IMG/VR virus record: IMGVR_UViG_3300047444_000593
Location: 1-22,943 of that record
Strand: one strand, 5' to 3'
From: a virus
DNA: 22,943 nucleotides
Every line of letters starts with the position of its first letter. The first letter of the stretch is position 1. The position numbers and the translations under genes are program-made. Positions 15,144 to 20,609 of this stretch are shown in pieces. The notes beneath the pieces are model-generated. The model had not been told where the DNA came from. It saw nothing but the letters and a program-made list of their open reading frames with translations, and did not search any database.

Positions 15144-15304
15144 TGGCGCTCCAGGGTGGTGACGAGATGGGCGAACTCGGCGTCGTAGTGGGCCTGCTCG
15201 GCGGTCGCGCGGTCGGTCTCGGCGTGGTCGCCGCGGATTGCGCCGAGCCAGTAGATGCCGACCAGGGAGCCGGGGCCGCAGATCGCGAGGATGACGAGAG
15301 CCAC
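15140..15304 (-). CDS. Small single-pass membrane protein
   Basis: The product is 54 aa from GTG 15304, with GAGGAG 8 nt upstream, to TGA 15142-15140. It starts MALVILAICGPGSLVGIYWL, one hydrophobic helix with no charged residue over about 20 positions, followed by a hydrophilic helical tail (DHAETDRATAEQAHYDAEF). The good ribosome site and the GTGA overlap with the next gene support it as real despite its size. Function is unknown; a small membrane partner of the phage's other membrane protein or a superinfection-related role would be guesses. Confidence 0.72.
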   Translation of the reverse strand: MALVILAICGPGSLVGIYWLGAIRGDHAETDRATAEQAHYDAEFAHLVTTLERQ

Positions 15305-15325
15305 GGTGTTCTCCTCAGGGTTGTG

Positions 15326-15348
15326 GCCGCCCGCGGGTTGCGGGCGGC
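15326..15348 (-). terminator. 9-bp perfect GC hairpin
   Basis: GCCGCCCGC (15326-15334) pairs with GCGGGCGGC (15340-15348) around a 5-nt loop. It lies between motif site 5 and the ribosome site of the 54-aa gene and is a candidate terminator or attenuator. No T tract follows. Confidence 0.6.
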
Positions 15349-15349
15349 G

Positions 15350-15362
15350 GTGACGGGCGTCA
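15350..15362. promoter_or_regulatory. GTGACGGGCGTCA site 5
   Basis: An exact copy of the 13-mer, 8 nt after the stop of the 139-aa gene and directly followed, on the coding strand, by the hairpin at 15348-15326. Confidence 0.6.
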
Positions 15363-15370
15363 GCGGGGTG

Positions 15371-15790
15371 TCAGTGGCCGTCGGGGTCGATGAGCTGGAG
15401 GCCGAGGGCTTCGCGGTGCTCGGGGTCGAGGACGAGCGCGACGGGCTTTCCGCCGTCGGTGCGGCAGCAGACGATGGTCGGCTCGGTGGGGTCGTCGGGG
15501 TGGATGACGGCGCGGTCCCAGGAGGCGACGATCGGGCCCGTGTTGGGCTCGCTGGTCGCGAGCGAGCGGATCTCCGCAGCGTCCATGCGGACGTGCCCGG
15601 CGGAACCGGGGCCGATGCCGGAGGCCGGCCCGTAGTAGGCGGCGACCCGGGCCTCGACCTCGCCAGCGATCCGGTCGAGGTGATCAGCGGCGCGGTGGAA
15701 CGCGGCGGACTCGACGTCGGCGTACTCGGGGCTCTGCGGGTCCTCGCCGGCCAAGAGCTCGGTGAGGAGGGCGTTTCGGGCGGGGTCCAT
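15371..15790 (-). CDS. Unknown 139-aa protein
   Basis: The product is 139 aa from ATG 15790 (GGAGA 5 nt upstream) to TGA 15373-15371. It is acidic. The first half is helical (NALLTELLAGEDPQSPEYAD; RIAGEVEARVAAYYG) and the second half beta-rich with TIVCCRTDGGKPVALVLDP. I recognise no family. Hairpins on both sides (15844-15819 upstream, 15348-15326 downstream) suggest it can be a separate transcription unit. Confidence 0.75.
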   Translation of the reverse strand: MDPARNALLTELLAGEDPQSPEYADVESAAFHRAADHLDRIAGEVEARVAAYYGPASGIGPGSAGHVRMDAAEIRSLATSEPNTGPIVASWDRAVIHPDDPTEPTIVCCRTDGGKPVALVLDPEHREALGLQLIDPDGH

Positions 15791-15818
15791 GTGGGTCTCC
15801 GTGGTGGGTGTGTGTGGT

Positions 15819-15844
15819 GGGCGGCCGGTGGGCGCCGGCCGCCC
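15819..15844 (-). terminator. 10-bp perfect GC hairpin after the 301-aa gene
   Basis: GGGCGGCCGG (15819-15828) pairs with CCGGCCGCCC (15835-15844) around a 6-nt loop. It begins 12 nt beyond the stop of the 301-aa gene and ends before the ribosome site of the 139-aa gene, the normal place for an intrinsic terminator in a GC-rich genome. A U tract is missing. Confidence 0.65.
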
Positions 15845-15856
15845 GGGGTGGGTGGG

Positions 15857-16762
15857 TCAGGCGCTGGTCTCGGCGTTCAGCCGGTCGGCCATGTCGTTGG
15901 CGGCGTATCGGCTGCCCATGCGGGCCTCCGGCTTGCCGGTGGAGGTGTCCACCACGGCGAAGCCGAGACGAACGGGCTCGACCACGTAGCGCGGCCCCTC
16001 GGGCTGGGGCTTGGCGTCCTTCGGCGGCTCGATGGGGTCCGTGGCCCGCACTTCGGTACGGTGCTCAATCACGCGGAACTGCCGGCGGGATCCCTCGATC
16101 AGGAACGCCTGCGCGCGAAGCGTGGCGGCTTCCTCGCTGCCATGGTCGCTGACGTAGGACCACGCGTCGGTGTTGTTCTTGCGGGACTGGAGCGTCCATG
16201 TGGTGTCGGTCCTGATGACGGTCTTGGAGGCGGGCTGCTGGGGGCGCGTGGGGCTCGTCGTCGGGGCGGCGGTGCTCGCAGCCTCGTGCATCGGCTTGTA
16301 CGGGGCCTTGCCCGACCCCTTGCAGATCTCCGCGCTCTTGTCCTGCGGAAGGCTTCCGGTCGATCCGGTGCGGCCACTGTCCTTCGCCCGTCGGTGCTGC
16401 TTCATCAGGCCGTCCTTGGTGAGCAGCCCCGACCACCGGCAGTACTCGCAGCTTCCATAGTTGGCCTCCTCCGCGGGCTGCTCGGGGGCCGCGCCGTACA
16501 CCTCGAAGGACTCGCAGGGCTGGAGCGGCTGCATGGAACGCTCAACGCGGGCGAGGTGGGCGTTCCATCGGGTCTCGCAGTTCCCGCAGAGGCGACCCGA
16601 GATGTCCTCGGACTGGTAGACGGTGGCGTCCGCGTTGCGGGTGATGGAGCTCCGGCACGCGGCCTGAAGGCGGCCGTCGGCGGTGCGGCGCAGGAAGGCG
16701 TGGGCCAGGTTGCCGGTGTTGCTGTAGGCCCACACGGCGTTCTCGTTGGTGGTGGTTTCCAC
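15857..16762 (-). CDS. Cys-rich unknown protein, first gene left of the divergent switch
   Basis: The product is 301 aa from GTG 16762, with AAGGAG 6 nt upstream, to TGA 15859-15857. The frame stays open to 17167, but that part crosses the operators and the divergent gene, so GTG 16762 is chosen. The N-terminal 110 residues contain H21, C36, and the pairs CGNC (C59, C62) and CEYC (C105, C108), suggesting zinc binding. The middle is Lys/Pro/Thr-rich and probably disordered. The C-terminal 120 residues have strands (TWTLQSRKNNTD; FRVIEHRTEVR; LGFAVVDTSTG). Codon use is less GC-extreme than its neighbours. Function is unknown. Its promoter lies between palindromic operators, so it is a likely target of the divergent repressor. 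Confidence 0.82.
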   Translation of the reverse strand: METTTNENAVWAYSNTGNLAHAFLRRTADGRLQAACRSSITRNADATVYQSEDISGRLCGNCETRWNAHLARVERSMQPLQPCESFEVYGAAPEQPAEEANYGSCEYCRWSGLLTKDGLMKQHRRAKDSGRTGSTGSLPQDKSAEICKGSGKAPYKPMHEAASTAAPTTSPTRPQQPASKTVIRTDTTWTLQSRKNNTDAWSYVSDHGSEEAATLRAQAFLIEGSRRQFRVIEHRTEVRATDPIEPPKDAKPQPEGPRYVVEPVRLGFAVVDTSTGKPEARMGSRYAANDMADRLNAETSA

Positions 16763-16789
16763 AGGGGTCTCCTTCGCCTTATTCGTCGC

Positions 16790-16860
16790 GGTGTACGTAC
16801 ACCGTAGCGTGTGGTGTACGTACACCGCAAGGGGTCGCGGGCTTCCGACGTACGTACACC
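16790..16860. promoter_or_regulatory. Three palindromic operators in a divergent promoter region
   Basis: GGTGTACGTACACC, a perfect 14-bp palindrome, occurs at 16790-16803 and 16813-16826. A 12/14 match, GACGTACGTACACC, is at 16847-16860. The centres are 23 and 34 bp apart, roughly whole helical turns (2.2 and 3.2), placing them on similar DNA faces. They fill the gap between the 301-aa gene and the divergent ribbon-helix-helix gene and overlap both candidate promoters. Cooperative binding by the adjacent ribbon-helix-helix protein is the simplest explanation. Confidence 0.85.
16801..16830 (-). promoter_or_regulatory. Candidate promoter for the 301-aa gene
   Basis: TTGCGG (16830-16825) and TACGGT (16806-16801) are spaced by 18 bp and could be -35 and -10. 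The expected start is near 16794, giving a leader of about 30 nt with AAGGAG. Operators 1 and 2 overlap this promoter. Confidence 0.5.
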
Positions 16861-16871
16861 CGGGGTACTGT
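16843..16871 (+). promoter_or_regulatory. Candidate promoter of the ribbon-helix-helix gene, leaderless
   Basis: TTCCGA (16843-16848) and TACTGT (16866-16871) are 17 bp apart. The -10 ends 6 nt before the ATG at 16878, and no ribosome site is visible, so the mRNA would begin at or beside the start codon. Operator 3 occupies the spacer, consistent with autorepression. Confidence 0.55.
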
Positions 16872-16877
16872 GTGGCC

Positions 16878-17093
16878 ATGCCGAACGCCCCGAAGACCCA
16901 GCACCGCTCAGTCCGCTTCGACAACGACACGTGGACCGACCTACTCGCCGCCGCCAAGTCGCAGAACACCGACCGGGCCAAGCTCCTGAATGAGTTCGCC
17001 GCCTGGTACCTGCGACGGCCGGGCGCAAAGCTGCCCGCTCGCCCCAACATCAGCGACTGGAGCGACCGAACCGAGGCACTTCCCGAGGCCTGA
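16878..17093 (+). CDS. Ribbon-helix-helix transcriptional regulator, divergent
   Basis: The product is 71 aa, ATG 16878 to TGA 17091-17093, and the only gene on the plus strand. Residues 9-14 (HRSVRF) form the expected DNA-contacting strand, 17-29 helix A (DTWTDLLAAAKSQ) and 31-45 helix B (TDRAKLLNEFAAWYL): the compact MetJ/Arc/CopG-type fold that binds palindromes as a dimer of dimers. The tail is Pro/Arg-rich. The palindromic operators directly upstream are the probable binding sites. As the lone divergent regulator between gene blocks it may act as an early-gene or lysogeny-type switch; which lifestyle decision it controls, if any, is not shown by the sequence. Upstream in-frame TTG (about 16746) would read through the operators and is rejected. 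Confidence 0.8.
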   Translation: MPNAPKTQHRSVRFDNDTWTDLLAAAKSQNTDRAKLLNEFAAWYLRRPGAKLPARPNISDWSDRTEALPEA

Positions 17094-17192
17094 CCCGCCC
17101 TGCCCCACAGCCGCCGGCCGATGCCGCGCGGCTCTTCGTGCTGCCCTGACGGGGACGGCTGCTGCATGCGTGGCTCCTGTGTGGCGGGGCTG

Positions 17193-17222
17193 GGGGGCGC
17201 GTGGCGGGCCGAGCGCGCCCCC
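17193..17222. terminator. 9-bp GC hairpin between convergent genes
   Basis: GGGGGCGCG (17193-17201) pairs perfectly with CGCGCCCCC (17214-17222) around a 12-nt loop. It lies in the 194-nt gap between the converging regulator gene and the nucleotidyltransferase gene and could end transcription from both sides. Nothing else was recognised in this gap. Confidence 0.55.
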
Positions 17223-17287
17223 GTGGTGTCCGTGGTCCGGTGCGGGGCTGTTCGGCCGTTAGGCGGGCGTCTGCGGGCCGCTGGGGG

Positions 17288-17635
17288 CTACAGGCGGCCG
17301 GGGGCGTCCGCGAGTCCGAGCGGGTTGCGGGCGCCGTGGTCGGGGACGTTGGCCTCGGTCATGGACTGGATCTGAAAGTCGATCGGCGCGGACTGGCCGG
17401 CGGTCTTGGCGATCAGGTCGGACAGGGCGATGTTGATCAGCAGCCCGATCCGGCCGTTGAAGTGGGCCGTCTCTTCGTCGGGCAGGATCAGTCGGAGGTC
17501 GATGTCCCGGTAGGCGGCGGTGCGTAGGACTGAGCCGACGAGGTAGACCGGGCATCCGAAGGCGGCGGTGATGGGCCGGCAAGCCCAGTCGAGGCGGTGG
17601 AAGTCGGGTGGGCTCAGGTAGCTGGCTCGGGTCAT
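17288..17635 (-). CDS. Nucleotidyltransferase-fold protein
   Basis: The product is 115 aa from ATG 17635 to TAG 17290-17288. It shows the minimal polymerase-beta-type nucleotidyltransferase signature: GS (G34, S35) in YLVGSVLRT, then the two metal-binding acids in YRDIDLRLIL (D44, D46) and a third acid in PIDFQIQ (D86). So the active site is complete in a very small protein, close to MNT-type enzymes. There is no HEPN partner gene next to it, as would be expected for a MNT-HEPN toxin-antitoxin pair. It may nucleotidylate a protein or RNA; the substrate cannot be told. It is the last gene of the early operon, 3 nt after its upstream neighbour. Confidence 0.75.
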   Translation of the reverse strand: MTRASYLSPPDFHRLDWACRPITAAFGCPVYLVGSVLRTAAYRDIDLRLILPDEETAHFNGRIGLLINIALSDLIAKTAGQSAPIDFQIQSMTEANVPDHGARNPLGLADAPGRL

Positions 17636-17638
17636 GGG

Positions 17639-18127
17639 TCAGGCCTCCGGCGCGCGCTGAACTGGCTCGGCGTCGTGGCCGTCGACGGGGTGCCGGTCGT
17701 GGGCCCACCATCCGCCGGTCGGGCAGTCGATGTAGCCGACCGGGCCGGCGCACACGGCGCAGGTGATCCGCAGGTCCCGGGCCTGGCTGGCGAGCCGCGC
17801 GTTCTCGGCCTCCAGTTCCTGGACCCGGGCGAGCAGGGCGGGCACGTCGGTGCGGGCCTGGGCGATGAACTGGGCGTCGTCGAGGGCCTGCTGGGCTGCC
17901 CACGCCTCGGCGTCCTCGCCCTCGTCGTGGGGGCAGAGGTTGGAGTCGACGTAGGTCTCGGCGTCGATCTCGGCGATCTCGCAGTCGGAGCGCCAGGTGC
18001 TGCGGCTGAGGGTGGCGAGGTTGGCGCCGATGTTGGCGTGGTCGCCGCCGTCGTAGACGCCCCAGGGTCCGGGGGTGGCAGCCTGCGCGCGGGCCTGGAT
18101 GGCGTCGAGGTCGGGGTGCTCGGTCAT
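17639..18127 (-). CDS. Ead/Ea22-like phage protein with zinc-knuckle tail
   Basis: The product is 162 aa from ATG 18127 to TGA 17641-17639. It starts MTEHPDLDAIQARAQAATPGPW and later has ALDDAQFIAQARTDVPALLA followed by a coiled coil (RVQELEAENARLAS). This 'ATPGPW ... DAqFIA.ARtDvPaLla' pattern is common in small accessory proteins of actinophages and resembles the Ead/Ea22 group of lambdoid early-region proteins. A C-terminal CAVC ... C ... WWAH (C123, C126, C135, H143) may bind zinc. The function of the family is not established. Confidence 0.75.
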   Translation of the reverse strand: MTEHPDLDAIQARAQAATPGPWGVYDGGDHANIGANLATLSRSTWRSDCEIAEIDAETYVDSNLCPHDEGEDAEAWAAQQALDDAQFIAQARTDVPALLARVQELEAENARLASQARDLRITCAVCAGPVGYIDCPTGGWWAHDRHPVDGHDAEPVQRAPEA

Positions 18128-18130
18128 GGC

Positions 18131-18643
18131 TCAGGCCTCCTGGGCGGCGTGGTAGGCGGCGATGTGGCTGGGGTGGAGGGGGCCGTCGAGGTAGGGGCCG
18201 ATGTCGCCGGCGATGCCGGCGGGGTCCTGGCTGGCGTCGATACGCTGGAGGGTCTGCTCGATGAGCCACAGGCGGACGCGGGCGTCCTCGGCCTGCTCGC
18301 GGAACCGGGTGTTCTCGGCGGCCAGGGCGTCGCGCTGGCTGGTGAGGCCGTCGATGACGGTGATGGTGTCGGTGTCGCCGCGCTGGCCGGCGAAGTTCAG
18401 GACGGACTCGGTGGCTCGCCAGTCCAGGCCGTCGGGGGTGGGCACGTCGGTGGGCTGCCATTCGCCGTTGCGGTACGCCTCGGTGACGCCGATGGCGCGG
18501 CGGTAGCGGATGGTGGTGTTGGCGGCGTCCCGGCCCTGGTGCCAGTTGTCGCGGTGCCCGCGGGACAGTTCGCACCTGAGGAGCAGGTGCCAGTGGGTGG
18601 ACGGGCAGCGGGTCTGCTCGCTGGCGGCGGGCTGGGTGTTCAT
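18131..18643 (-). CDS. Unknown early-region protein with coiled coil
   Basis: The product is 170 aa from ATG 18643 (overlapping the upstream TGA) to TGA 18133-18131. Residues 12-40 contain RCPSTHWHLLLRCELSRGH and a following HQGRDAANTTIRY. The Cys/His pattern C..THWH...C...GH is similar to small metal-binding motifs in other actinophage accessory proteins. A coiled coil (about 100-125, SQRDALAAENTRFREQAEDA) follows, as in the next gene. The C-terminus PSHIAAYHAAQEA is helical. No family was recognised. The similar coiled coils suggest that this and the 162-aa protein may be related in design. Confidence 0.72.
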   Translation of the reverse strand: MNTQPAASEQTRCPSTHWHLLLRCELSRGHRDNWHQGRDAANTTIRYRRAIGVTEAYRNGEWQPTDVPTPDGLDWRATESVLNFAGQRGDTDTITVIDGLTSQRDALAAENTRFREQAEDARVRLWLIEQTLQRIDASQDPAGIAGDIGPYLDGPLHPSHIAAYHAAQEA

Positions 18644-18858
18644 CGGGTGGTCTCCTCGGCGGTGGTGGCGTTGGCGATTCGCAAGTACTCGTCGTTGATC
18701 TGCAGGAGCTTCTTCCGGAGGCCCCTCCCGGTACTGCAGCGGCCAGCGAGGATGGTCTGCTGCTCAAAGCAGAGCCCGCACTTGGGGTCGTGGGCTTGAA
18801 GCTCGGCGATCGTTCGGTCCCACGCTGCCTGGAGTTCGTCGATCCGGTTGGTGGTCAT
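18640..18858 (-). CDS. Small Cys-containing unknown protein
   Basis: The product is 72 aa from ATG 18858, overlapping the preceding TGA as ATGA, to TGA 18642-18640. It is mainly helical (DELQAAWDRTIAELQAHD) with CGLC (C27, C30) and C41 between two helices, a probable metal-binding hairpin. It is basic in the middle (RGLRKKLLQ). No family was recognised. It is translationally coupled on both sides. Confidence 0.7.
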   Translation of the reverse strand: MTTNRIDELQAAWDRTIAELQAHDPKCGLCFEQQTILAGRCSTGRGLRKKLLQINDEYLRIANATTAEETTR

Positions 18859-19115
18859 CGTGGCGTCCGGGCGTTGAGGCGGGCCTCGTCACGAGCCTCG
18901 GGCAGGGACAGATTGGCGGTGGCGCTGACGGTGCCGTTGGTGAGGACCCAACCGTGGCTGAAGTGACCGCCGTCGCCGCCGGTGTTGAACGTCCATCCGA
19001 TGTGCCGCCGACTGCCGCCGGTCTCGTCGGCGTGGACAGCGCGGAGGTCGGTGGCGTTCAGGTGGGTGTGCTGGGCGTGGCGTGCTGCGTCGCGTGCGGT
19101 GCGAATGCGGGTCAC
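18855..19115 (-). CDS. Small unknown protein
   Basis: The product is 86 aa from GTG 19115, with GAGGAG 8 nt upstream, to TGA 18857-18855. An earlier in-frame start (19250) lies inside the previous gene and is rejected. The N-terminal half is helical and His-rich (ARHAQHTHLNATDLRAVHAD). The centre is Gly/His-rich (WTFNTGGDGGHFSHGWVL), followed by a beta strand and a helix. Several His could bind metal. No family was recognised. Confidence 0.68.
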   Translation of the reverse strand: MTRIRTARDAARHAQHTHLNATDLRAVHADETGGSRRHIGWTFNTGGDGGHFSHGWVLTNGTVSATANLSLPEARDEARLNARTPR

Positions 19116-19125
19116 GGTGGTCTCC

Positions 19126-19401
19126 TCAGGCGGCGGGGCGGGTCTGGTGGGTGCACTCGCCGAGCAGGCAGGCCCGGACGGTGTCGCGCCACTGGTCGGG
19201 GCTGACGAGGCGGTAGCGGACGCCGCGGCGATGCTCGCGCTCGCGGTCACGTCGGGCGCGGGTGAACGTCGTGGCGGCGGTCTCGTCGCCGAGCAGGCTG
19301 CCGGTGGCGCATCCGTTGGGCTCGTATCGGACCCAGCGGCACGCGGCGAGGGGGTGGTTGACGCCGTCGAGGGTGACGGTCAGGAGCAGGGGGCTGGGCA
19401 T
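19126..19401 (-). CDS. Small unknown protein
   Basis: The product is 91 aa from ATG 19401 (CGGAGA about 9 nt upstream) to TGA 19128-19126; a start at 19437 would overlap the initiator gene without a ribosome site. It shows a beta N-terminus (SPLLLTVTLDGVNHPLAACRW), a basic middle (RARRDREREHRRGVRYRL) and Cys in CLLGEC near the end. The strongly basic segment could contact nucleic acid, but no family was recognised. Confidence 0.68.
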   Translation of the reverse strand: MPSPLLLTVTLDGVNHPLAACRWVRYEPNGCATGSLLGDETAATTFTRARRDREREHRRGVRYRLVSPDQWRDTVRACLLGECTHQTRPAA

Positions 19402-19415
19402 GAGCGGGTCTCCGT

Positions 19416-20234
19416 TCAGGCGGCTTCGGGGATACATCCGGGGTGGCGGTCTGATCGGCCAGGGCGGGGCAGCATGTGCCGGCCGCAGACGGTGCAGGAG
19501 ACCCAGCCGGACACGGCGGGCGTGGTGTCGGCTGATTGGTCGTTTGCGGGTCGCGCGCCCGCGTGGACCTGTGGCTGAGGTGGGAGATCAGCCGCGTCGT
19601 GGTGGTGGAGTGGGTCCCTACCGGAGGTAGGTGTACTGGTACCCCCCGCCACGGACGCTGTCCGGATGGCGTCCACGGACGCTGTCCGGGAGCGTCCATG
19701 GACGCTGTCCGGATCCTCGGATGGCGTCCACGGACGCTGTCCGGAACCCCCGCCACGGACGCTGTCCGGAACGCAGTCCACGGACGCTGTCCGGATGGCG
19801 TCCACGGACGCTGTCCCGGTGAGGAGTTCCTTCATCTCGCGAGCCTTCTTTGCCGCATGCGCCCGCTTCTGTCGGGTCTCCGTGAACAGCGGCATGTGTG
19901 CTGCCCAGTCCAGGCGCTGACCGGTCGGCATCAGCAACTGGTAGGTCTGCGGGGCATTCGGCCGACGGCGGCGAGCCAGGATTCCGACTGCCACCAGCAC
20001 GGCCACAGCACGGGTCACGGTCTCTGTGGTGCACCCACAGAGCACGGCGAGGGTCTCCCGAGACGGCCACGCGTTGCCGCCGTCGGCGTCCGCGTAGGTG
20101 GCAATCCAGTACCCGACCTGTGCCACCCGGGCCTGATCCCGGTTCGCGATGCGGAGCGTCTCGGCACGGAGTGCGTTGATCCACGCGTTCCGCACAGACT
20201 GCACGCGCTGCTCGGCGGGTCTGTCAGTGGCCAT
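19416..20234 (-). CDS. Winged-helix replication initiator candidate with iterons in its linker
   Basis: The product is 272 aa from ATG 20234 (GGAG 8 nt upstream) to TGA 19418-19416. Residues about 35-100 form a winged helix-turn-helix (WPSRETLAVLCGCTTETVTR, then AVLVAVGILARRRR), as in HTH_36-type replication proteins of phages and plasmids. A basic helix (about 118-138) follows. Residues about 140-200 are a repetitive linker (TASVDAIR, DSVRG, GQRPW) produced because seven DNA repeats are read in all three frames without stops. The C-terminus has CTVC (C247, C250), H253 and C267, a likely zinc site. As in lambda O, an origin inside the initiator gene is suggested. A plain transcription factor cannot be excluded. 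Confidence 0.75.
   Translation of the reverse strand: MATDRPAEQRVQSVRNAWINALRAETLRIANRDQARVAQVGYWIATYADADGGNAWPSRETLAVLCGCTTETVTRAVAVLVAVGILARRRRPNAPQTYQLLMPTGQRLDWAAHMPLFTETRQKRAHAAKKAREMKELLTGTASVDAIRTASVDCVPDSVRGGGSGQRPWTPSEDPDSVHGRSRTASVDAIRTASVAGGTSTPTSGRDPLHHHDAADLPPQPQVHAGARPANDQSADTTPAVSGWVSCTVCGRHMLPRPGRSDRHPGCIPEAA
19649..19819. repeat. Seven iteron-like repeats, candidate replication origin
   Basis: Copies of CCACGGACGCTGTCCGGA on the plus strand start at 19649, 19673, 19696, 19728, 19753, 19778 and 19802. Four are exact (19649, 19728, 19753, 19778). The copies at 19673 and 19696 each have one change, and the one at 19802 differs in its last three bases. All are in direct orientation. 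Spacings are 24, 23, 32, 25, 25 and 24 bp. Each contains a dyad CGGAC-GCT-GTCCG. They lie within the linker of the winged-helix gene. Regular spacing near 24 bp, direct orientation and position match iterons bound by an initiator. Confidence 0.85.
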
Positions 20235-20273
20235 CGGTGGTACTCCAGAGCAGGGGTGGTGGAGGAGTTGGTG

Positions 20274-20309
20274 GCCTGGGGCGGGGGACAGGGCCGCCCC
20301 GCCCCAGGC
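20274..20309 (-). terminator. 13-bp perfect GC hairpin before the initiator gene
   Basis: GCCTGGGGCGGGG (20274-20286) pairs with CCCCGCCCCAGGC (20297-20309) around a 10-nt loop. It starts 11 nt after the stop of the 72-aa gene at 20321 and ends 39 nt before the initiator ATG. It is the most stable hairpin in the window. It probably terminates or attenuates recombination-operon transcripts before the initiator gene. No T tract follows. Confidence 0.72.
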
Positions 20310-20320
20310 GGTCTGGCGGG

Positions 20321-20539
20321 TCAGTCCGTCGGCGCGAGGACCTCGGCCACCGCCGCGTCCTCCAGCCGGTCGGCGACCTGGCGCAGGATGTACGCGGCCT
20401 GGGCCTTGGTGAGGCCGCTGCCGCCGTGCTCCAGGACGACGGTGGACCCGTTGGGCCCCGGAGCCGCGGGGCGGACGATCAGGAAGAAGAGGGCGTCGGT
20501 GCCGTCGATGACGGCCAGGCCGGTCTCGGGGGTGCTCAT
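20321..20539 (-). CDS. Small unknown protein
   Basis: The product is 72 aa from ATG 20539 (AGGAG 5 nt upstream) to TGA 20323-20321. It has a beta-rich first half (GLAVIDGTDALFFLIVRP; GSTVVLEHG) and a C-terminal helix (TKAQAAYILRQVADRLED). The second half resembles short phage proteins with a 'G.SglskaqaA..Lr.vAd.le' pattern, but I cannot name a family. It lies 70 nt after the WhiB-type gene and is followed by a strong hairpin, so it is the end of that transcription segment. Confidence 0.72.
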   Translation of the reverse strand: MSTPETGLAVIDGTDALFFLIVRPAAPGPNGSTVVLEHGGSGLTKAQAAYILRQVADRLEDAAVAEVLAPTD

Positions 20540-20609
20540 CGCATCTCCTGGGGGTTGGGTTCGGGGCAGGCTGCCCGCAGTGATGTTTCTGCTCTGGCGG
20601 CCAGGGCCG

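Noticed and set aside
14924-16807. 627-codon plus-strand frame across the control region
   Set aside because: Antisense to several genes and hairpins. It would also run into the operators of the divergent promoter.
15857-17167. 436-aa version of the Cys-rich protein
   Set aside because: It would read through the three operators and the whole divergent regulator gene. GTG 16762 has AAGGAG at the right distance.
19649-19819. Possible CRISPR array
   Set aside because: Repeats are only 18 bp, gaps between them are 5-14 bp and partly repeated too, the whole array lies inside a gene, and no cas gene is nearby.
20591-20607. Short hairpin GCTCTGG/CCAGGGC between the WhiB-type and 72-aa genes
   Set aside because: On the transcribed (minus) RNA it has a C-A mismatch and only a 3-nt loop, so it is much weaker than the other hairpins.
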